This document shows, piece by piece, positions 28,103-41,778 of a stretch of DNA of 64,000 bases. The stretch's first letter is position 1. The number at the start of each line of letters is the position of its first letter. Source of the stretch: Clostridia bacterium (GTDB lineage: Bacteria; Bacillota; Clostridia; Christensenellales; CAG-138); NCBI GenBank assembly GCA_003246365.1, contig QKAN01000190.1, positions 57,015-121,014 of the forward strand. The letters are read 5' to 3'. The notes beneath the pieces are model-generated. The model made no database searches and was not told the DNA's origin. It saw nothing but the letters and a program-made list of their open reading frames with translations. A program made the position numbers and the translations under genes.

Positions 28103-29215
28103 TTGAGCAGCGAACGCATGCGCGTGACCGGTCTACGGCTTGTCAATTTCAGAAATTATCCGTCGCTCTCCCTGCGTCCCGACGCGGGCCTTTGCGTACT
28201 GACGGGTGAAAACGCCGCAGGCAAGACCAACGTGCTGGAGTCGCTGTTTTTATGCTCTCTCGGGCGCAGTCACCGAACGGTAAGGGACGGGGAAATGGTG
28301 CGCGCGGGAGAACTCTACGCCAGCGTGGCGGTAGATGTCGACACGCGCGGCGGCCCAAGAAGAATTGAATGCAAACTCTTTCCCGGCGAGCGTAAAAAGA
28401 TATTGATCGACGGCGCGCCGATTGCCCGAAGCGGCGAACTGCTGGGCTGTCTCAATGTGGTTATGTTTGCGCCGGAGGATCTGGAACTCGTCAAAGGCGG
28501 ACCGGGCGAGCGCAGGCGCTTTCTCGACATGGCGATATCTCAGCTGCGCCCGTCATACTATTACACCCTGCAGCAATACAACGCCGCGCTCAAGCAGAGA
28601 AACGTTCTGCTAAAAGACCCGGAAGGGCTGGACTACGACGCGCTGGAGAGCTGGGACGAACAGCTTGCCGTTCTCGGCGCATCCATCATCCTAAATCGTT
28701 CGGAGCTGGTCGATCGGCTTTCCGCCATTGCGGAAGAACAGCACGAAACCCTTTCCGACGGAGCGGAGACGCTCGCGGTTGAATACGAACCGAACGTGGC
28801 GCCCGTGTCGACCAGCGATTTGGCAAAGACGCTGCGCCTCGCGCTTTCGGACACGGCGGAGCGGGACGTTTTTCGCGGCAGCACATCCGTCGGCCCGCAT
28901 CGGGACGATCTTGCGCTCCGCGTGAGCGGAAAAGATGTGCGCGTATACGGTTCGCAGGGACAGCAGCGAACGACGGTGCTGAGCCTGAAACTTGCCCAGC
29001 TGGAAATTCTACGCATAGAAAAAGAAGATGCGCCGGTGTTGTTGCTGGACGACGTGTTTTCAGAGCTTGACCGCAACCGGCAGAAGATGCTGCTCATCGC
29101 CGCGCAGGACTGTCAAACGTTTCTCACCTGCACGCATCTCGAAGAGGTTGCGGCGGCGGGCGTGGAGCAGATGCAGGTGTATGAGGTTGCGAATCGACGC
29201 GTGACGGAACAATAA
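28103..29215 (+). CDS. recF: DNA replication and repair protein RecF
   Basis: MRVTGLRLVNFRNYPSLSLRPDAGLCVLTGENAAGKTNVLESLFLCSLGRSHR; TTG start or internal ATG at 28118. Confidence 0.97.
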   Translation: MSSERMRVTGLRLVNFRNYPSLSLRPDAGLCVLTGENAAGKTNVLESLFLCSLGRSHRTVRDGEMVRAGELYASVAVDVDTRGGPRRIECKLFPGERKKILIDGAPIARSGELLGCLNVVMFAPEDLELVKGGPGERRRFLDMAISQLRPSYYYTLQQYNAALKQRNVLLKDPEGLDYDALESWDEQLAVLGASIILNRSELVDRLSAIAEEQHETLSDGAETLAVEYEPNVAPVSTSDLAKTLRLALSDTAERDVFRGSTSVGPHRDDLALRVSGKDVRVYGSQGQQRTTVLSLKLAQLEILRIEKEDAPVLLLDDVFSELDRNRQKMLLIAAQDCQTFLTCTHLEEVAAAGVEQMQVYEVANRRVTEQ

Positions 29216-29228
29216 GGAGGCAGACGAA

Positions 29229-31567
<2,339 letters not shown>

Positions 31568-31597
31568 TAGCAGGGCACAGGAATCGAGAGTGAGAAT

Positions 31598-34159
31598 ATG
31601 GAAGAAAAAGACGTAACATTGAACCCTACCCCGACGGCAACTGCAAACCGTATCGTGCCGATCAAGCTCGAAACCGAGATGAAAAAGAGTTTCATCTCCT
31701 ACGCGATGGCGGTCATCATCAACCGCGCCCTGCCGGATGTGCGGGACGGCCTGAAACCCGTTCACCGCCGCATCCTTTATTCGATGGACGAATTGGGTTT
31801 GCAGCCGGATAAACCGTTTCGTAAAAGCGCGCGTATCGTCGGCGATTGTCTGGGTAAATATCACCCGCACGGCGACTCCTCCGTTTACGACGCGATGGTC
31901 CGCCTTGCGCAGGATTTCTCCACGCGCTATATGCTCGTAGAAGGCCACGGCAACTTTGGCAGCGTGGACGGCGACGGCGCGGCGGCAATGCGTTATACCG
32001 AGGCGCGTTTGTCCAAGATGGCAAGCGAAATGATGGCGGACATCGAAAAAGATACCGTCGATTTTATGCCGAACTTCGACGAAACGCTCATGCAGCCGAC
32101 CGTGTTGCCGAGCCGATATCCGAATATCCTCGTCAATGGTTCCGGCGGTATCGCTGTCGGCATGGCGACGAATATTCCCCCGCATAACCTCGGCGAAACG
32201 ATCGATGCGCTCTGCGCGCTCATCGACGATCCCGAAATCGACAGCGATGCGCTGATGCAGTATCTGCCCGGCCCGGATTTTCCGACGGGCGGCATCATCA
32301 TGGGTCTCTCCGGCATTGCGAGTGCTTACCGCACGGGACGCGGCCGCATCGTTGTGCGCGCGCGCGCCGAGATTGAAGCCTATGGCGTTGGCAGAAGTCG
32401 CATCATCATTACTGAAATTCCCTATCAGGTGAATAAAGCGCGGTTGGTGGAACGCATTGCCGAACTCGTGCACGAAAAGCGCGTAGAGGGCATTTCCGAT
32501 CTGCGCGACGAAACCGACCGCACGGGCATGCGCATCGTCATCGAACTCAAAAAAGACGTCAACGGCAGCGTCATTTTGAACCAGTTGTATAAGCACACGG
32601 ATTTGCAGTCCACCTTCGGCGTGATCATGCTCATGCTGGTGGACGGCGAGCCGAAAGTGCTGCCGCTGCGGGACGTACTCTACTATTATCTGGAGCACCA
32701 GAAAAACGTTGTCACCCGCCGCACGAAATACGACCTCAACCGCGCGAAAGAACGCCTCCATATTTTAGAAGGCCTTATCATCGCGCTGGACAACATCGAC
32801 GAGATCGTAAACCTCATCAAAGCGAGCGGAAGCCCCGCGGAAGCGAAACAGAAACTGATCGACCGGTTTGGTCTGTCCGAACGGCAGGCACAGGCGATTC
32901 TCGACATGCGTCTCCAGCGGCTGACCGGTTTGGAACGCGACAAGATCATGGACGAAGACCGGATGCTGCGCGAGCGCGTGAGCTATCTGCAGGGAATTCT
33001 GGACGACGAGGGCAAGCTGCTTTCGATCATCAAGGAAGAAGCGCTTGCGGTTAAGGAACGTCACAACGATAAACGCCGCACCGAAATCACGCAGATGATC
33101 GACGACATCGACCTCGACGACGTGATTCAGGAAGAGGATATGGCCGTCACCATGACGCACTTTGGCTATATCAAACGCCTCACGCCGGACACCTATCGCG
33201 CGCAGAACCGCGGTGGACGCGGCGTCATCGGTCAGGGTACGCATGAAGAAGACTTTGTGGAGCGTCTGTTTGTAACCAGCACGCACAACCAGATTCTCTT
33301 CTTTACGAATTTGGGACGCGCGTTCCGGAAAAAGTGCTATACGATTCCGGAAGCGGGCAGAAACGCCAAAGGCATGCCGATTGTCAACCTGCTGCAGCTT
33401 GGCGAAGGCGAAAAGGTTACCGCCATGTTCCCGGTGCAGGGCGAGGGCACGGAAGGCTATCTCGTTATGGCGACCCGCAACGGCATCATCAAAAAGACGC
33501 CGGTGAGCGACCTGCAGAACATCCGCAAGGGCGGCCTGATTGTGCAGAGCCTGCGCGAAGGAGACGCGCTCATCGCCGTTGAATACTCGGTTGGCGACGA
33601 CGAGTTCATCATCGCGAGCAAAAAGGGCAAGTGCGTTCGCTTCGCGGAAGAGGATGTGCGACCCATGGGCAGAAACGCGATGGGCGTCCGCAGTATCAAC
33701 CTGGCGGACGACGACGAGGTCGTCGACATGGTCAAGGTTGTCAAAGGTGGAAACGTGCTGACCGTAACCGAACTCGGCATGGGTAAGCGTACGCCGGAGG
33801 ATCAATATCCGGTGCACCACCGCGGCGGCAAGGGCGTTCTGGCCACGCAGCTGACGGACAAGACGGGCGATCTGGCGTGCCTCAAGATGACGGCCGAGGA
33901 TGAGGACGTCATGCTGATTCGCGATGATGGAACTATCATCCGTATGCCGCTGGATCAGGTAAACGTGATCTCCCGCAACACGCAGGGCGTGCGCCTGATG
34001 CGCGTTGACGAAGGCACCCGCGTGGTGTCCGTTGAAATCGTTCCGCATTCGGACGAAGAAGAAAATCCCGAAGAAGTAACGGAAGCAACCGCCGAAGCTA
34101 CCGCAACAGAAACATCTGCAACGGAAGCAGCCTCAGCGGAAGAAACAACAAAAGAATAA
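31598..34159 (+). CDS. gyrA: DNA gyrase subunit A
   Basis: [30 protein letters not shown]...[25 protein letters not shown]. Confidence 0.98.
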   Translation: MEEKDVTLNPTPTATANRIVPIKLETEMKKSFISYAMAVIINRALPDVRDGLKPVHRRILYSMDELGLQPDKPFRKSARIVGDCLGKYHPHGDSSVYDAMVRLAQDFSTRYMLVEGHGNFGSVDGDGAAAMRYTEARLSKMASEMMADIEKDTVDFMPNFDETLMQPTVLPSRYPNILVNGSGGIAVGMATNIPPHNLGETIDALCALIDDPEIDSDALMQYLPGPDFPTGGIIMGLSGIASAYRTGRGRIVVRARAEIEAYGVGRSRIIITEIPYQVNKARLVERIAELVHEKRVEGISDLRDETDRTGMRIVIELKKDVNGSVILNQLYKHTDLQSTFGVIMLMLVDGEPKVLPLRDVLYYYLEHQKNVVTRRTKYDLNRAKERLHILEGLIIALDNIDEIVNLIKASGSPAEAKQKLIDRFGLSERQAQAILDMRLQRLTGLERDKIMDEDRMLRERVSYLQGILDDEGKLLSIIKEEALAVKERHNDKRRTEITQMIDDIDLDDVIQEEDMAVTMTHFGYIKRLTPDTYRAQNRGGRGVIGQGTHEEDFVERLFVTSTHNQILFFTNLGRAFRKKCYTIPEAGRNAKGMPIVNLLQLGEGEKVTAMFPVQGEGTEGYLVMATRNGIIKKTPVSDLQNIRKGGLIVQSLREGDALIAVEYSVGDDEFIIASKKGKCVRFAEEDVRPMGRNAMGVRSINLADDDEVVDMVKVVKGGNVLTVTELGMGKRTPEDQYPVHHRGGKGVLATQLTDKTGDLACLKMTAEDEDVMLIRDDGTIIRMPLDQVNVISRNTQGVRLMRVDEGTRVVSVEIVPHSDEEENPEEVTEATAEATATETSATEAASAEETTKE

Positions 34160-34168
34160 CAGGCGATC

Positions 34169-34197
34169 GGGGGTCCGCGCTGAAGCGCGGAACCCCA
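34169..34197 (+). terminator. Possible terminator hairpin after gyrA
   Basis: GGGGTCCGCGCTGAAGCGCGGAACCCC; only a weak T tract follows. Confidence 0.5.
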
Positions 34198-34403
34198 TAT
34201 TTTCAAAAAAATAAAACAACTGCTGTTAATTATTTAGAGCACATCAAAAGTTCATTCAAAAAAAGTAAAATATCGATTTTCACCGGTGTTGCTGGTGACT
34301 TGTCAGTAAACTTCCTTGTTCGTTTCAAACTTCAATGCTATACTGCAAGTAGTCTTTATTCCTGTTTTTAACAAATTTATATGTGGGAGAGGTGGATCAA
34401 TTC

Positions 34404-36041
34404 ATGCGTCAGCGCGACGAAAGCAAGCGATTTACCAAGGTAGAAAAAAGCTGGATCTTCTACGACTGGGCAAACTCCGTCTATGCAACGAATATCATGG
34501 CGGTCATTTTCCCGATTTACTATGCCAGCGTTGCGGGAGACCTCGGCAACAAATGGTGGGGGATCGGCGTTTCGATTGCCTCGCTCATCGGCGCAATCAT
34601 CTCGCCGACGCTGGGCGCGGTTGCGGACTTTAAAGGCAACAAGAAAAAGCTTCTGTTTGCGTTTATCCTCATCGGTGCGCTGTCAACCGCCGTGCTTGCG
34701 TTTGTGGGCGACTGGAAATGGATGCTGATTGGCTACGTAATTTCGCACATCGGCTTCTCCGGTTCCTGCGTGTTCTACGATTCGTTCCTGACGGACGTTA
34801 CCACGGAAGACCGAATGGATCGCGTGTCGAGCTGGGGTTATGCGATGGGTTATATCGGCGGAAGTACGATTCCGTTTGTCATCTCCATCGCAGTCATGCT
34901 CCTGCGCAACTATGATCCGATTGCCATGAAATTCGCCATCCTGATCGTTACGGTGTGGTGGCTCGTGTTCTCCATCCCGATTTTGAAGAACGTCAAGCAG
35001 GTTCACTATGTGGAAACCCCGCCGAGCGAATTGGCAAAACACGCGTTTTCCAACCTCTGGGATACGATGAAACGCTGCGTAAACAACAAGGGTCTCTTCA
35101 TTTACCTGATTGCATATTTCCTCTATATCGACGGCGTTGGCGCGGTCATTTCCCTCGCGACCAACTACGGTGCAACGCTGGGCCTCGGCACAACCGGCAT
35201 GATCTTTGCGCTGCTGGTGACGCAGCTTGTCGCCGCGCCCTGCGCAATTCTCTTTAGCAAACTTTCCGGCAAGTTCGGCGCAATCAAGATGATCATCGCT
35301 GCGATCGCGATGTATTTTGTCATCTGCGGCGTCGGGTTCTTTATGGGTCGCCTGGTCGAACCGTATCAGCTTGATCTTGTCGATTCAACGCGCTCTTCGA
35401 TTGCGGCGCAGAATGTCGTATATGAGAGCAAGGAAGACACAAAAGCCTGGGATACGCTCACAAAAGACCTTGTGGAAGACACGCGCGCCGCGCTTTCCGA
35501 AACGGACCGCACCGCCGCGTTTGACGAAATCGTCGCAACCTATGCAACCAAAGCCGCCGATCCGGCCGATGTGCTGTATCAGTTCAGCTCCGATGAAAGC
35601 CGCAGCGTCGCCGTGACGGCGATTGAAGCCGTTGGCGCAGATTTGGATGTTTACGCGCAGGATACGGCAAAACAGACGTCGTATGACGGCGCAAAGTCTG
35701 TTGCAACCGCGCTGTTCTGGGTGCTCGCGGTACTCGTCGGCACCGTGCAGGGCGGCATTCAGGCGTTGTCCCGCTCTTACTATGGCAAGCTCGTGCCGCA
35801 AAAACGCAGCGCGGAATACTTCGGGTTCTACGATGTATTCGGCAAGTTTGCAACCGTCATCGGTCCGCTGCTTTACGCCATGTTCTATTTCCTGACCGAC
35901 CGTGCATCCGTCGGCATCCTGAGCCTGCTGCTGCTCTTCGGCGCCGGCGGCATCCTGCTGATTTCGGGACGCAAGGAACTGGAAAAGACCGAAAAAGAAA
36001 TGCGCGAAGCCAACGCAAGAATGGCGATGAGCGAAGAATAA
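34404..36041 (+). CDS. MFS transporter, UMF1/Atg22-like, with large inserted soluble segment
   Basis: KSWIFYDWANSVYATNIMAVIFPIYYASVAGD and LSRSYYGKLVPQKRSAEYFGFYDVFGKFATVIGP. Confidence 0.85.
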   Translation: MRQRDESKRFTKVEKSWIFYDWANSVYATNIMAVIFPIYYASVAGDLGNKWWGIGVSIASLIGAIISPTLGAVADFKGNKKKLLFAFILIGALSTAVLAFVGDWKWMLIGYVISHIGFSGSCVFYDSFLTDVTTEDRMDRVSSWGYAMGYIGGSTIPFVISIAVMLLRNYDPIAMKFAILIVTVWWLVFSIPILKNVKQVHYVETPPSELAKHAFSNLWDTMKRCVNNKGLFIYLIAYFLYIDGVGAVISLATNYGATLGLGTTGMIFALLVTQLVAAPCAILFSKLSGKFGAIKMIIAAIAMYFVICGVGFFMGRLVEPYQLDLVDSTRSSIAAQNVVYESKEDTKAWDTLTKDLVEDTRAALSETDRTAAFDEIVATYATKAADPADVLYQFSSDESRSVAVTAIEAVGADLDVYAQDTAKQTSYDGAKSVATALFWVLAVLVGTVQGGIQALSRSYYGKLVPQKRSAEYFGFYDVFGKFATVIGPLLYAMFYFLTDRASVGILSLLLLFGAGGILLISGRKELEKTEKEMREANARMAMSEE

Positions 36042-36061
36042 CATCCGAAAGGGAACGTTGT

Positions 36062-37489
36062 TTGAACGCTGGAACGAAAGCAATCAATGCGCTTCTGCTC
36101 GTCGGCGCAGCCACGGTATTGTTGGCTGCGCCGGCGATTTCGCATGCGGAAGAAAGCGAAACGGCACAGGACGTCACCGCGCAGGCGGTCGTCTCCGCGC
36201 CGGTAGAAGCGCGCGCTGTAAAACGCACACGGGACGGAAACGTCAACACCTACACGACCTTTGCAGCGGAAGAACCGTTTTCCTGTACATGGCTACAGGA
36301 GACCGAGGTGCGCGGCGTATATGTGAAGTGGTATACGCTGCCGGATTCTGTTATACTGGTGCAGATGGACGAAAACGGAGTGGAGCTAAACCGCGAAACC
36401 GTTGACGAGCCGGTCTTTAACGATTATTATCCGCTGTTGGAAACGACGCGCGGACTGCAAATATGGTCGGATAGCGGTATGCAGATTGCGGAACTGACGC
36501 TGTATTCCGCGGGAGAACTGCCGGACGGCATATACGACTGGCAGCCGCCTGTTCAAAAGGCGGATCTTCTCGTGGTTTCGGCGCATTGCGACGACGAACT
36601 GCTCTTTTTCGGCGGTACGATTCCGTATTACGCCGGAGAGCGCGGACTTGCGGTTCAGGTTGCCTATATGGCAAACGGGGAACGCGCGCGTGTTGACGAA
36701 GCGCTCAGCGGCCTCTGGCACTGCGGCGTGCGAAACGCGCCGGTGTTTCTGCCATTGCCGGATATCTACACGGAAACGTTGCGCGACGCGCTGATCCGCT
36801 GGGGAGAAGATACAACTCTCGATACGCTCGTGTCTCTGATCCGCCGGTTTGAGCCGGAGGTAATCGTGACGCACGACCTGAACGGCGAATACGGTCACGG
36901 TGCCCATATGGCAACTGCATACTGCATGCAGGAGGCGCTGCCGCTTGCGGCGGACGCGGCGGCATATCCCGATTCGCTTAAGCAATATGGCGTATGGCAA
37001 ACGCAAAAGCTCTATCTGCATCTTTATGCCGAAAACGCAATCACAATGGATTGGAATATTTCTCTCGATGCGTTTGACGGAAAATCCGCACTTGAGGTTG
37101 CCAACGAAGCGTATCATATGCACGTTTCCCAACTGGAGTACCATAGAAATATCTATAGCGCGGGAGATCTCAGCTCTGCGGAATATGGGTTGGCATATAC
37201 GGCTGTCGGCGCGGATGAGGCAAAGAACGACTTTTTTGAGCACATCGATTTTACGCGGTTGACCACATATGTTGCGCCGGCTGCGACCGATACGCCCGAG
37301 ATAACGGCAACACCGGAACCGACGCCGACGCAGACGCCGGAGCAGACTGCGGCAGCATCGCAGGAAGTGTCGATACAATCGAATTTCAATCCGCTAACGT
37401 ACGCCATTCTGGGAATTCTGGCGCTTGCGGCGGCGGTTCTCATATGCCTGATGATCAGGCGGCGCAAGAAACAAAATAACCGGAGTTAA
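36062..37489 (+). CDS. PIG-L family deacetylase with signal peptide and C-terminal TM anchor
   Basis: DLLVVSAHCDDELLFFGGTIPYYAGERG and THDLNGEYGHGAHMATAYCMQEA; C-terminal TM plus RRRKK. Confidence 0.85.
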   Translation: MNAGTKAINALLLVGAATVLLAAPAISHAEESETAQDVTAQAVVSAPVEARAVKRTRDGNVNTYTTFAAEEPFSCTWLQETEVRGVYVKWYTLPDSVILVQMDENGVELNRETVDEPVFNDYYPLLETTRGLQIWSDSGMQIAELTLYSAGELPDGIYDWQPPVQKADLLVVSAHCDDELLFFGGTIPYYAGERGLAVQVAYMANGERARVDEALSGLWHCGVRNAPVFLPLPDIYTETLRDALIRWGEDTTLDTLVSLIRRFEPEVIVTHDLNGEYGHGAHMATAYCMQEALPLAADAAAYPDSLKQYGVWQTQKLYLHLYAENAITMDWNISLDAFDGKSALEVANEAYHMHVSQLEYHRNIYSAGDLSSAEYGLAYTAVGADEAKNDFFEHIDFTRLTTYVAPAATDTPEITATPEPTPTQTPEQTAAASQEVSIQSNFNPLTYAILGILALAAAVLICLMIRRRKKQNNRS

Positions 37490-37495
37490 CGCACA

Positions 37496-39931
37496 ATGAA
37501 GAGACGCATTGCCCTGCTTGCCTGCGCGCTGGCGGTTCTCATGATCGCCCCCGCTGCGGCGCGCGCGGAAGACACGGAACAAACGACAACCGGCGGCGTT
37601 TCGCTGCTATTCGAACTGCCCGAAGAAAGCGCGGATTACGTGTATCGCCTGACGGACGATACTGTTTCCTCGCGCATTTCGTTTCGAGCGGAGGAGTCTT
37701 TGACCGTGCTGCCGGATGCGCCGGTGCAGGCAATTCGGCTGGACTGGTATGATGTGCCGGAAACGTATATGGTGTCGCAGATCAATGCGGGTGGCGAAGT
37801 CATGTCCGAGGAAGTCATTACGGACGGACAGTATGCGCGCCTCGTACCGATTGATGAAACTTGCAGCAAGATTGTTATCACGATGCAGACCGCGGGAGCG
37901 CTCGGCGGAATTTCCGCCTTTGCCGCAGAGGAACCATTGCCGGAAAACGCGATTTGTTGGCAGTCCACGCCGGAACAGGCGGATCTGCTGGTCGTGACTG
38001 CCGAACCGGGGATGGAATGGTTGCAATTCGGCGCTGTGCTTCCGATTTATGCGAAAGAAAACGGTACAAAAGTTGCCGTGCTGTATGTTTCGGACTATGG
38101 CAAGCGCGCCCGCGCTTATGAGGCGCTGGATGGGCTCAACGATGCGGGCTACACCGTGTACCCGATATTCGGCGGCTTTACCTGCGATAACTACGATTCC
38201 TATAAAATGGCGGTTTCCGGATTTGACAAAAAGACGCTGACGGAATATCTGGAGGGTGAGTTTGCCGCGCTGAACCCGAAGGTGATCGTGACGCATTCCG
38301 CGCTGGATACGTCCGGCGCACATAGCTTCGTTGCGGAGTGTGTGCTCAGCGCTGCGGGTAACAGCGCGAGCGTTGAAAAAGTTTATACGACGGGAGAAAC
38401 AGAGGGCACAACCGCCACCGTGCTGGATATGAACGCGCCGCTGAACGCATACGGCGGAAAGACCGCCGCGGAAGTTGCGACAAATGCCTATGCGATGCAT
38501 GCGTCCAGACGGCTGTTCAACAGCGTGATTGACGCAAGCGGTGCGTTTACGCTCGCGTATACAACGGTCGGCGAAGATACCGCAAACAACGATCTGTTCG
38601 AGCATATCGATACATCTGCGCTGTTAGCCTACGCGCCCGTTACGCCTTCTCCCGCGCCTACGCTGGAGCCAACTGCAACGCCGGAGGCAACTTCGACTGT
38701 TGCAGCTCCTGAAACGACGGAGAACGGTGATTCAGAGGGTTTTTCTCTTTTGTTTTCACCTGCGCTGCTTTGCGTTGCAGCGGGACTTCTTCTTACGGCG
38801 GCGCTCTTTGTGTTTGCATATCGTCCGATCAGCGCGAAACGCGGTAAAGGTGACGCGGTTTGTTTCTGCTTGATTCCGCTTGCGCTGGGCTTGGCAGCCA
38901 GCGCGATTCTCTCAGCGATGCAGGCAGAACCGAAAGCGCCTGCGGAACCGTCCGCAAGCATTATGCCTGCCGAACCCGCGATCGTAGAAGCGGCATCGGA
39001 ACCGTCCCCAGAACCAGCAGCTGAGCCGACACCGACGCTCGATCCCGTTGCGCTGTTTGAGGAAAACTATTACCGCAAAGAGGGTGACCCTGCCGAGGTG
39101 ATCGTTACCGACAGCGAACACGGACACTGGGCATACCGTTCGGATGACCTCGGTATCGACATTGAACGCGTCAGTACGACAAACAGCGAAGGAGACCCGG
39201 TTACGTATTTTGTGGCGGATATCCACATGAAGGACATCAGCCAGTTCCGCCCCGGATTCGGCGCGGAGGCGCACACCGGAAGAGGTGCAATTTATCCCTG
39301 GATCATCGCGCGCCGCGAAAGCGCCGTACTTTGGATTACGGGTGACAACCTGATTAACGATGAGCGCGACGAAAAAGGCATATTAATTCGCGACGGTCGC
39401 TTTTTCTACTCCGCAAATGTGGAAGATACGATTGCGATCTATCCCGACATGAGCATGCGCATCATCAAAAAGCGGTTGTCAACGGCAACGATACTGCTCG
39501 AGGACGGCGTAGAAAACGCCTATTCCTTCGGCCCGACGCTAATTGAAAACGGCGTAATCAACGAAAATGCAAAATATCACCGCGTGCGCCGTGCAAATCC
39601 GCGCTGCGGCATCGGCTACATCGAACCGGGACACTATATTGCAATCGTGGTCGACGGACGGCAAAAGGATTACAGCGTCGGCATGCCGATTTGGGATTTT
39701 GCCGATCTGTTTGCGGAATATGGCTGCGTCAATGCCTATAACCTCGACGGCGGACTTTCCGCGGCGATGATTTTTATGGGCGAACAGCTCAATTCCCATA
39801 ACGGCAACCGCATCGGCAGCGACGACGATATTTCTTATCAGCGCGCGGTGCCTGACGGGTTGATGTTTGGATACAGCGAATTGGTGCCTTCCGTGGACGA
39901 TCCGATTTATAACAACGGAAACAAACAATAA
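37496..39931 (+). CDS. PIG-L-like (catalytic motif lost) - TM - phosphodiester glycosidase (NAGPA) fusion protein
   Basis: N-terminal LLVVTAEPGMEWLQFGAVLPIYAKENG aligns with the PIG-L HCDDE block; two TM helices; C-terminal GIGYIEPGHYIAIVVDGR...AYNLDGGLSAAM. Confidence 0.8.
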   Translation: MKRRIALLACALAVLMIAPAAARAEDTEQTTTGGVSLLFELPEESADYVYRLTDDTVSSRISFRAEESLTVLPDAPVQAIRLDWYDVPETYMVSQINAGGEVMSEEVITDGQYARLVPIDETCSKIVITMQTAGALGGISAFAAEEPLPENAICWQSTPEQADLLVVTAEPGMEWLQFGAVLPIYAKENGTKVAVLYVSDYGKRARAYEALDGLNDAGYTVYPIFGGFTCDNYDSYKMAVSGFDKKTLTEYLEGEFAALNPKVIVTHSALDTSGAHSFVAECVLSAAGNSASVEKVYTTGETEGTTATVLDMNAPLNAYGGKTAAEVATNAYAMHASRRLFNSVIDASGAFTLAYTTVGEDTANNDLFEHIDTSALLAYAPVTPSPAPTLEPTATPEATSTVAAPETTENGDSEGFSLLFSPALLCVAAGLLLTAALFVFAYRPISAKRGKGDAVCFCLIPLALGLAASAILSAMQAEPKAPAEPSASIMPAEPAIVEAASEPSPEPAAEPTPTLDPVALFEENYYRKEGDPAEVIVTDSEHGHWAYRSDDLGIDIERVSTTNSEGDPVTYFVADIHMKDISQFRPGFGAEAHTGRGAIYPWIIARRESAVLWITGDNLINDERDEKGILIRDGRFFYSANVEDTIAIYPDMSMRIIKKRLSTATILLEDGVENAYSFGPTLIENGVINENAKYHRVRRANPRCGIGYIEPGHYIAIVVDGRQKDYSVGMPIWDFADLFAEYGCVNAYNLDGGLSAAMIFMGEQLNSHNGNRIGSDDDISYQRAVPDGLMFGYSELVPSVDDPIYNNGNKQ

Positions 39932-39964
39932 TGCAAACAAAATGTGATACCGTTATTTTACCGG

Positions 39965-39993
39965 TTGACGCGTTGTATTTGCCGTGCTAAAAT
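39965..39993 (+). promoter_or_regulatory. Promoter of SAM riboswitch-metK transcript
   Basis: TTGACG - 17 nt - TAAAAT. Confidence 0.75.
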
Positions 39994-40022
39994 AACACCC
40001 GAACAAAAAAATTGAATACCGC

Positions 40023-40172
40023 CTTATCAAGAGTGGCAGAGGGACCGGCCCTGTGAAGCCCGGCAACCTGTTTGTGAAGAGCAAATAAGGTGCCAATTCC
40101 GGCAGCGAAAGCTGAAAGATGAGAGTTGCACCATCGACTTTGTGAAACCTCATCAGCGGATGAGGTTTTTTT
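40023..40172 (+). promoter_or_regulatory. SAM-I (S-box) riboswitch with terminator expression platform
   Basis: CTTATCAAGAGTGGCAGAGGGACCGGCCCTGTGAAGCCCGGCAACC...GCTGAAAGATGAG; P1 CTTATC/GATGAG; terminator AAACCTCATCAGCGGATGAGGTTTTTTT whose CTCATC can pair with P1 3' strand. Confidence 0.96.
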
Positions 40173-40203
40173 GTATCCAAACTTCAGGAGGAATCATTTT
40201 ACC

Positions 40204-41385
40204 ATGACTACCCGACTTTTCACTTCCGAATCGGTAACGGAAGGACACCCCGATAAAGTATGCGACTGCATCTCGGATGCGGTTCTGGACGCAATCTTCG
40301 CGCAGGATGCGGCGGCCCGCGTCGCCTGCGAATGCGCGGCGAGCACGAACCTTGTTCTCGTCATGGGTGAAATAACGACAACGGCGCAAGTGGATGTGAA
40401 GGACATTGTACGCGACGTCGTCAACTCGATTGGCTACAACAAACCCGAATATGGATTCGATGCAACCTCGCTGAATGTGATCACCGCGTTGAATCACCAG
40501 TCTCCGGATATTGCGCTTGGCGTTGATCACGCGCTGGAGCAAAAGAGCGGGGAACAGGAAGCGCTTTTTTCCACAGGAGCGGGCGATCAGGGAATGATGT
40601 TCGGCTACGCCTGCGATGAGACACCGGAATATATGCCGCTGCCGATCTCGTTGGCGCATGCGTTGACGAGAAAGCTCACCGAAGCGCGCAAAAGCGGGGA
40701 AATCCCATATCTGCGGCCGGATGGTAAAAGTCAGGTGACGGTGGAATACGACGGCAATACACCCGTGCACATCAACACCGTCGTCGTCAGCGCGCAGCAC
40801 GACGAAGTAGACATGGAGCAGTTACGCACGGATATCGCGCAAAAGGTGATTTATCCAATTTTACCCGCCGCGCTATGCGATGCGCGCACGCGCATTCTCG
40901 TCAACCCGACGGGGCGGTTCGTCATTGGCGGGCCGACAGGGGATTCCGGCCTGACAGGGCGCAAGATCATCGTTGACACATACGGCGGATATGCGCGGCA
41001 TGGCGGTGGGGCGTTCAGCGGAAAGGACCCGACAAAGGTAGACCGCAGCGGCGCGTATATCGCGCGCTATGCGGCAAAGCACGTCGTTGCCGCTGGGTTG
41101 GCGAAGCAGTGCGAAATCCAGCTCGCTTACGCAATCGGTGTGGCGCGTCCGGTTTCCGTGCGTGTGGATACATTCGGCACAGGCGTTGTTGACGATGCAA
41201 TCATCGAACGTGCCGTGGAAAAAACGTTCGACTTCCGTCCCGCGGCAATCATCGAAACGCTTGGCTTGCGGCGGCCGATTTACCGCCAAACGGCGGCATA
41301 CGGGCACTTTGGCAGACACGATCTCGACCTGCCTTGGGAACGGTTGGATCGCGTCGACGCGCTGAAAAAAGCAATTCAAGAATAA
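40204..41385 (+). CDS. metK: Methionine adenosyltransferase
   Basis: [67 protein letters not shown]. Confidence 0.98.
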   Translation: MTTRLFTSESVTEGHPDKVCDCISDAVLDAIFAQDAAARVACECAASTNLVLVMGEITTTAQVDVKDIVRDVVNSIGYNKPEYGFDATSLNVITALNHQSPDIALGVDHALEQKSGEQEALFSTGAGDQGMMFGYACDETPEYMPLPISLAHALTRKLTEARKSGEIPYLRPDGKSQVTVEYDGNTPVHINTVVVSAQHDEVDMEQLRTDIAQKVIYPILPAALCDARTRILVNPTGRFVIGGPTGDSGLTGRKIIVDTYGGYARHGGGAFSGKDPTKVDRSGAYIARYAAKHVVAAGLAKQCEIQLAYAIGVARPVSVRVDTFGTGVVDDAIIERAVEKTFDFRPAAIIETLGLRRPIYRQTAAYGHFGRHDLDLPWERLDRVDALKKAIQE

Positions 41386-41423
41386 AAACGCGATAAAGAT
41401 TGAAAGAAACAAACAAATAGAAC

Positions 41424-41455
41424 AAAAAAAGAGCTGCTGTAAAGCAGCTCTTTTT
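41424..41455. terminator. Bidirectional terminator between convergent metK and minus-strand operon
   Basis: AAAAAAAGAGCTGCTGTAAAGCAGCTCTTTTT. Confidence 0.88.
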
Positions 41456-41462
41456 GTAAATG

Positions 41463-41768
41463 TCAGTGCGTTTCTTCGCTGGGGTCGATCTCCGGCAATT
41501 CTTCATTTTGCGCAGCGAGGGCGAGTGCCGCTTCCTGCTGGCGCAACGCTTTTCTTGCTTTGCGGTCGTCTTCTTTCCATTGGCGGGAAATCAGCATCAC
41601 CGAGGTGGAGATTGCGCAGACGGCAAGTACCGCAAATATCTTTTTCGAAAGTTCGCTTGCCATAAACGCCATGACGGAGTTAAATCCGTCTACGGCGAAG
41701 AACACAAGCGTCATGACGGAAAGTATGATGGTTAAATGCGGCAATGCGCGGGTAATCCAACGTTTCAT
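41463..41768 (-). CDS. Small hypothetical membrane protein
   Basis: 101 aa, two hydrophobic segments; 10 nt downstream of the phosphodiester glycosidase gene. Confidence 0.6.
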   Translation of the reverse strand: MKRWITRALPHLTIILSVMTLVFFAVDGFNSVMAFMASELSKKIFAVLAVCAISTSVMLISRQWKEDDRKARKALRQQEAALALAAQNEELPEIDPSEETH

Positions 41769-41778
41769 GCGCTCCTCC

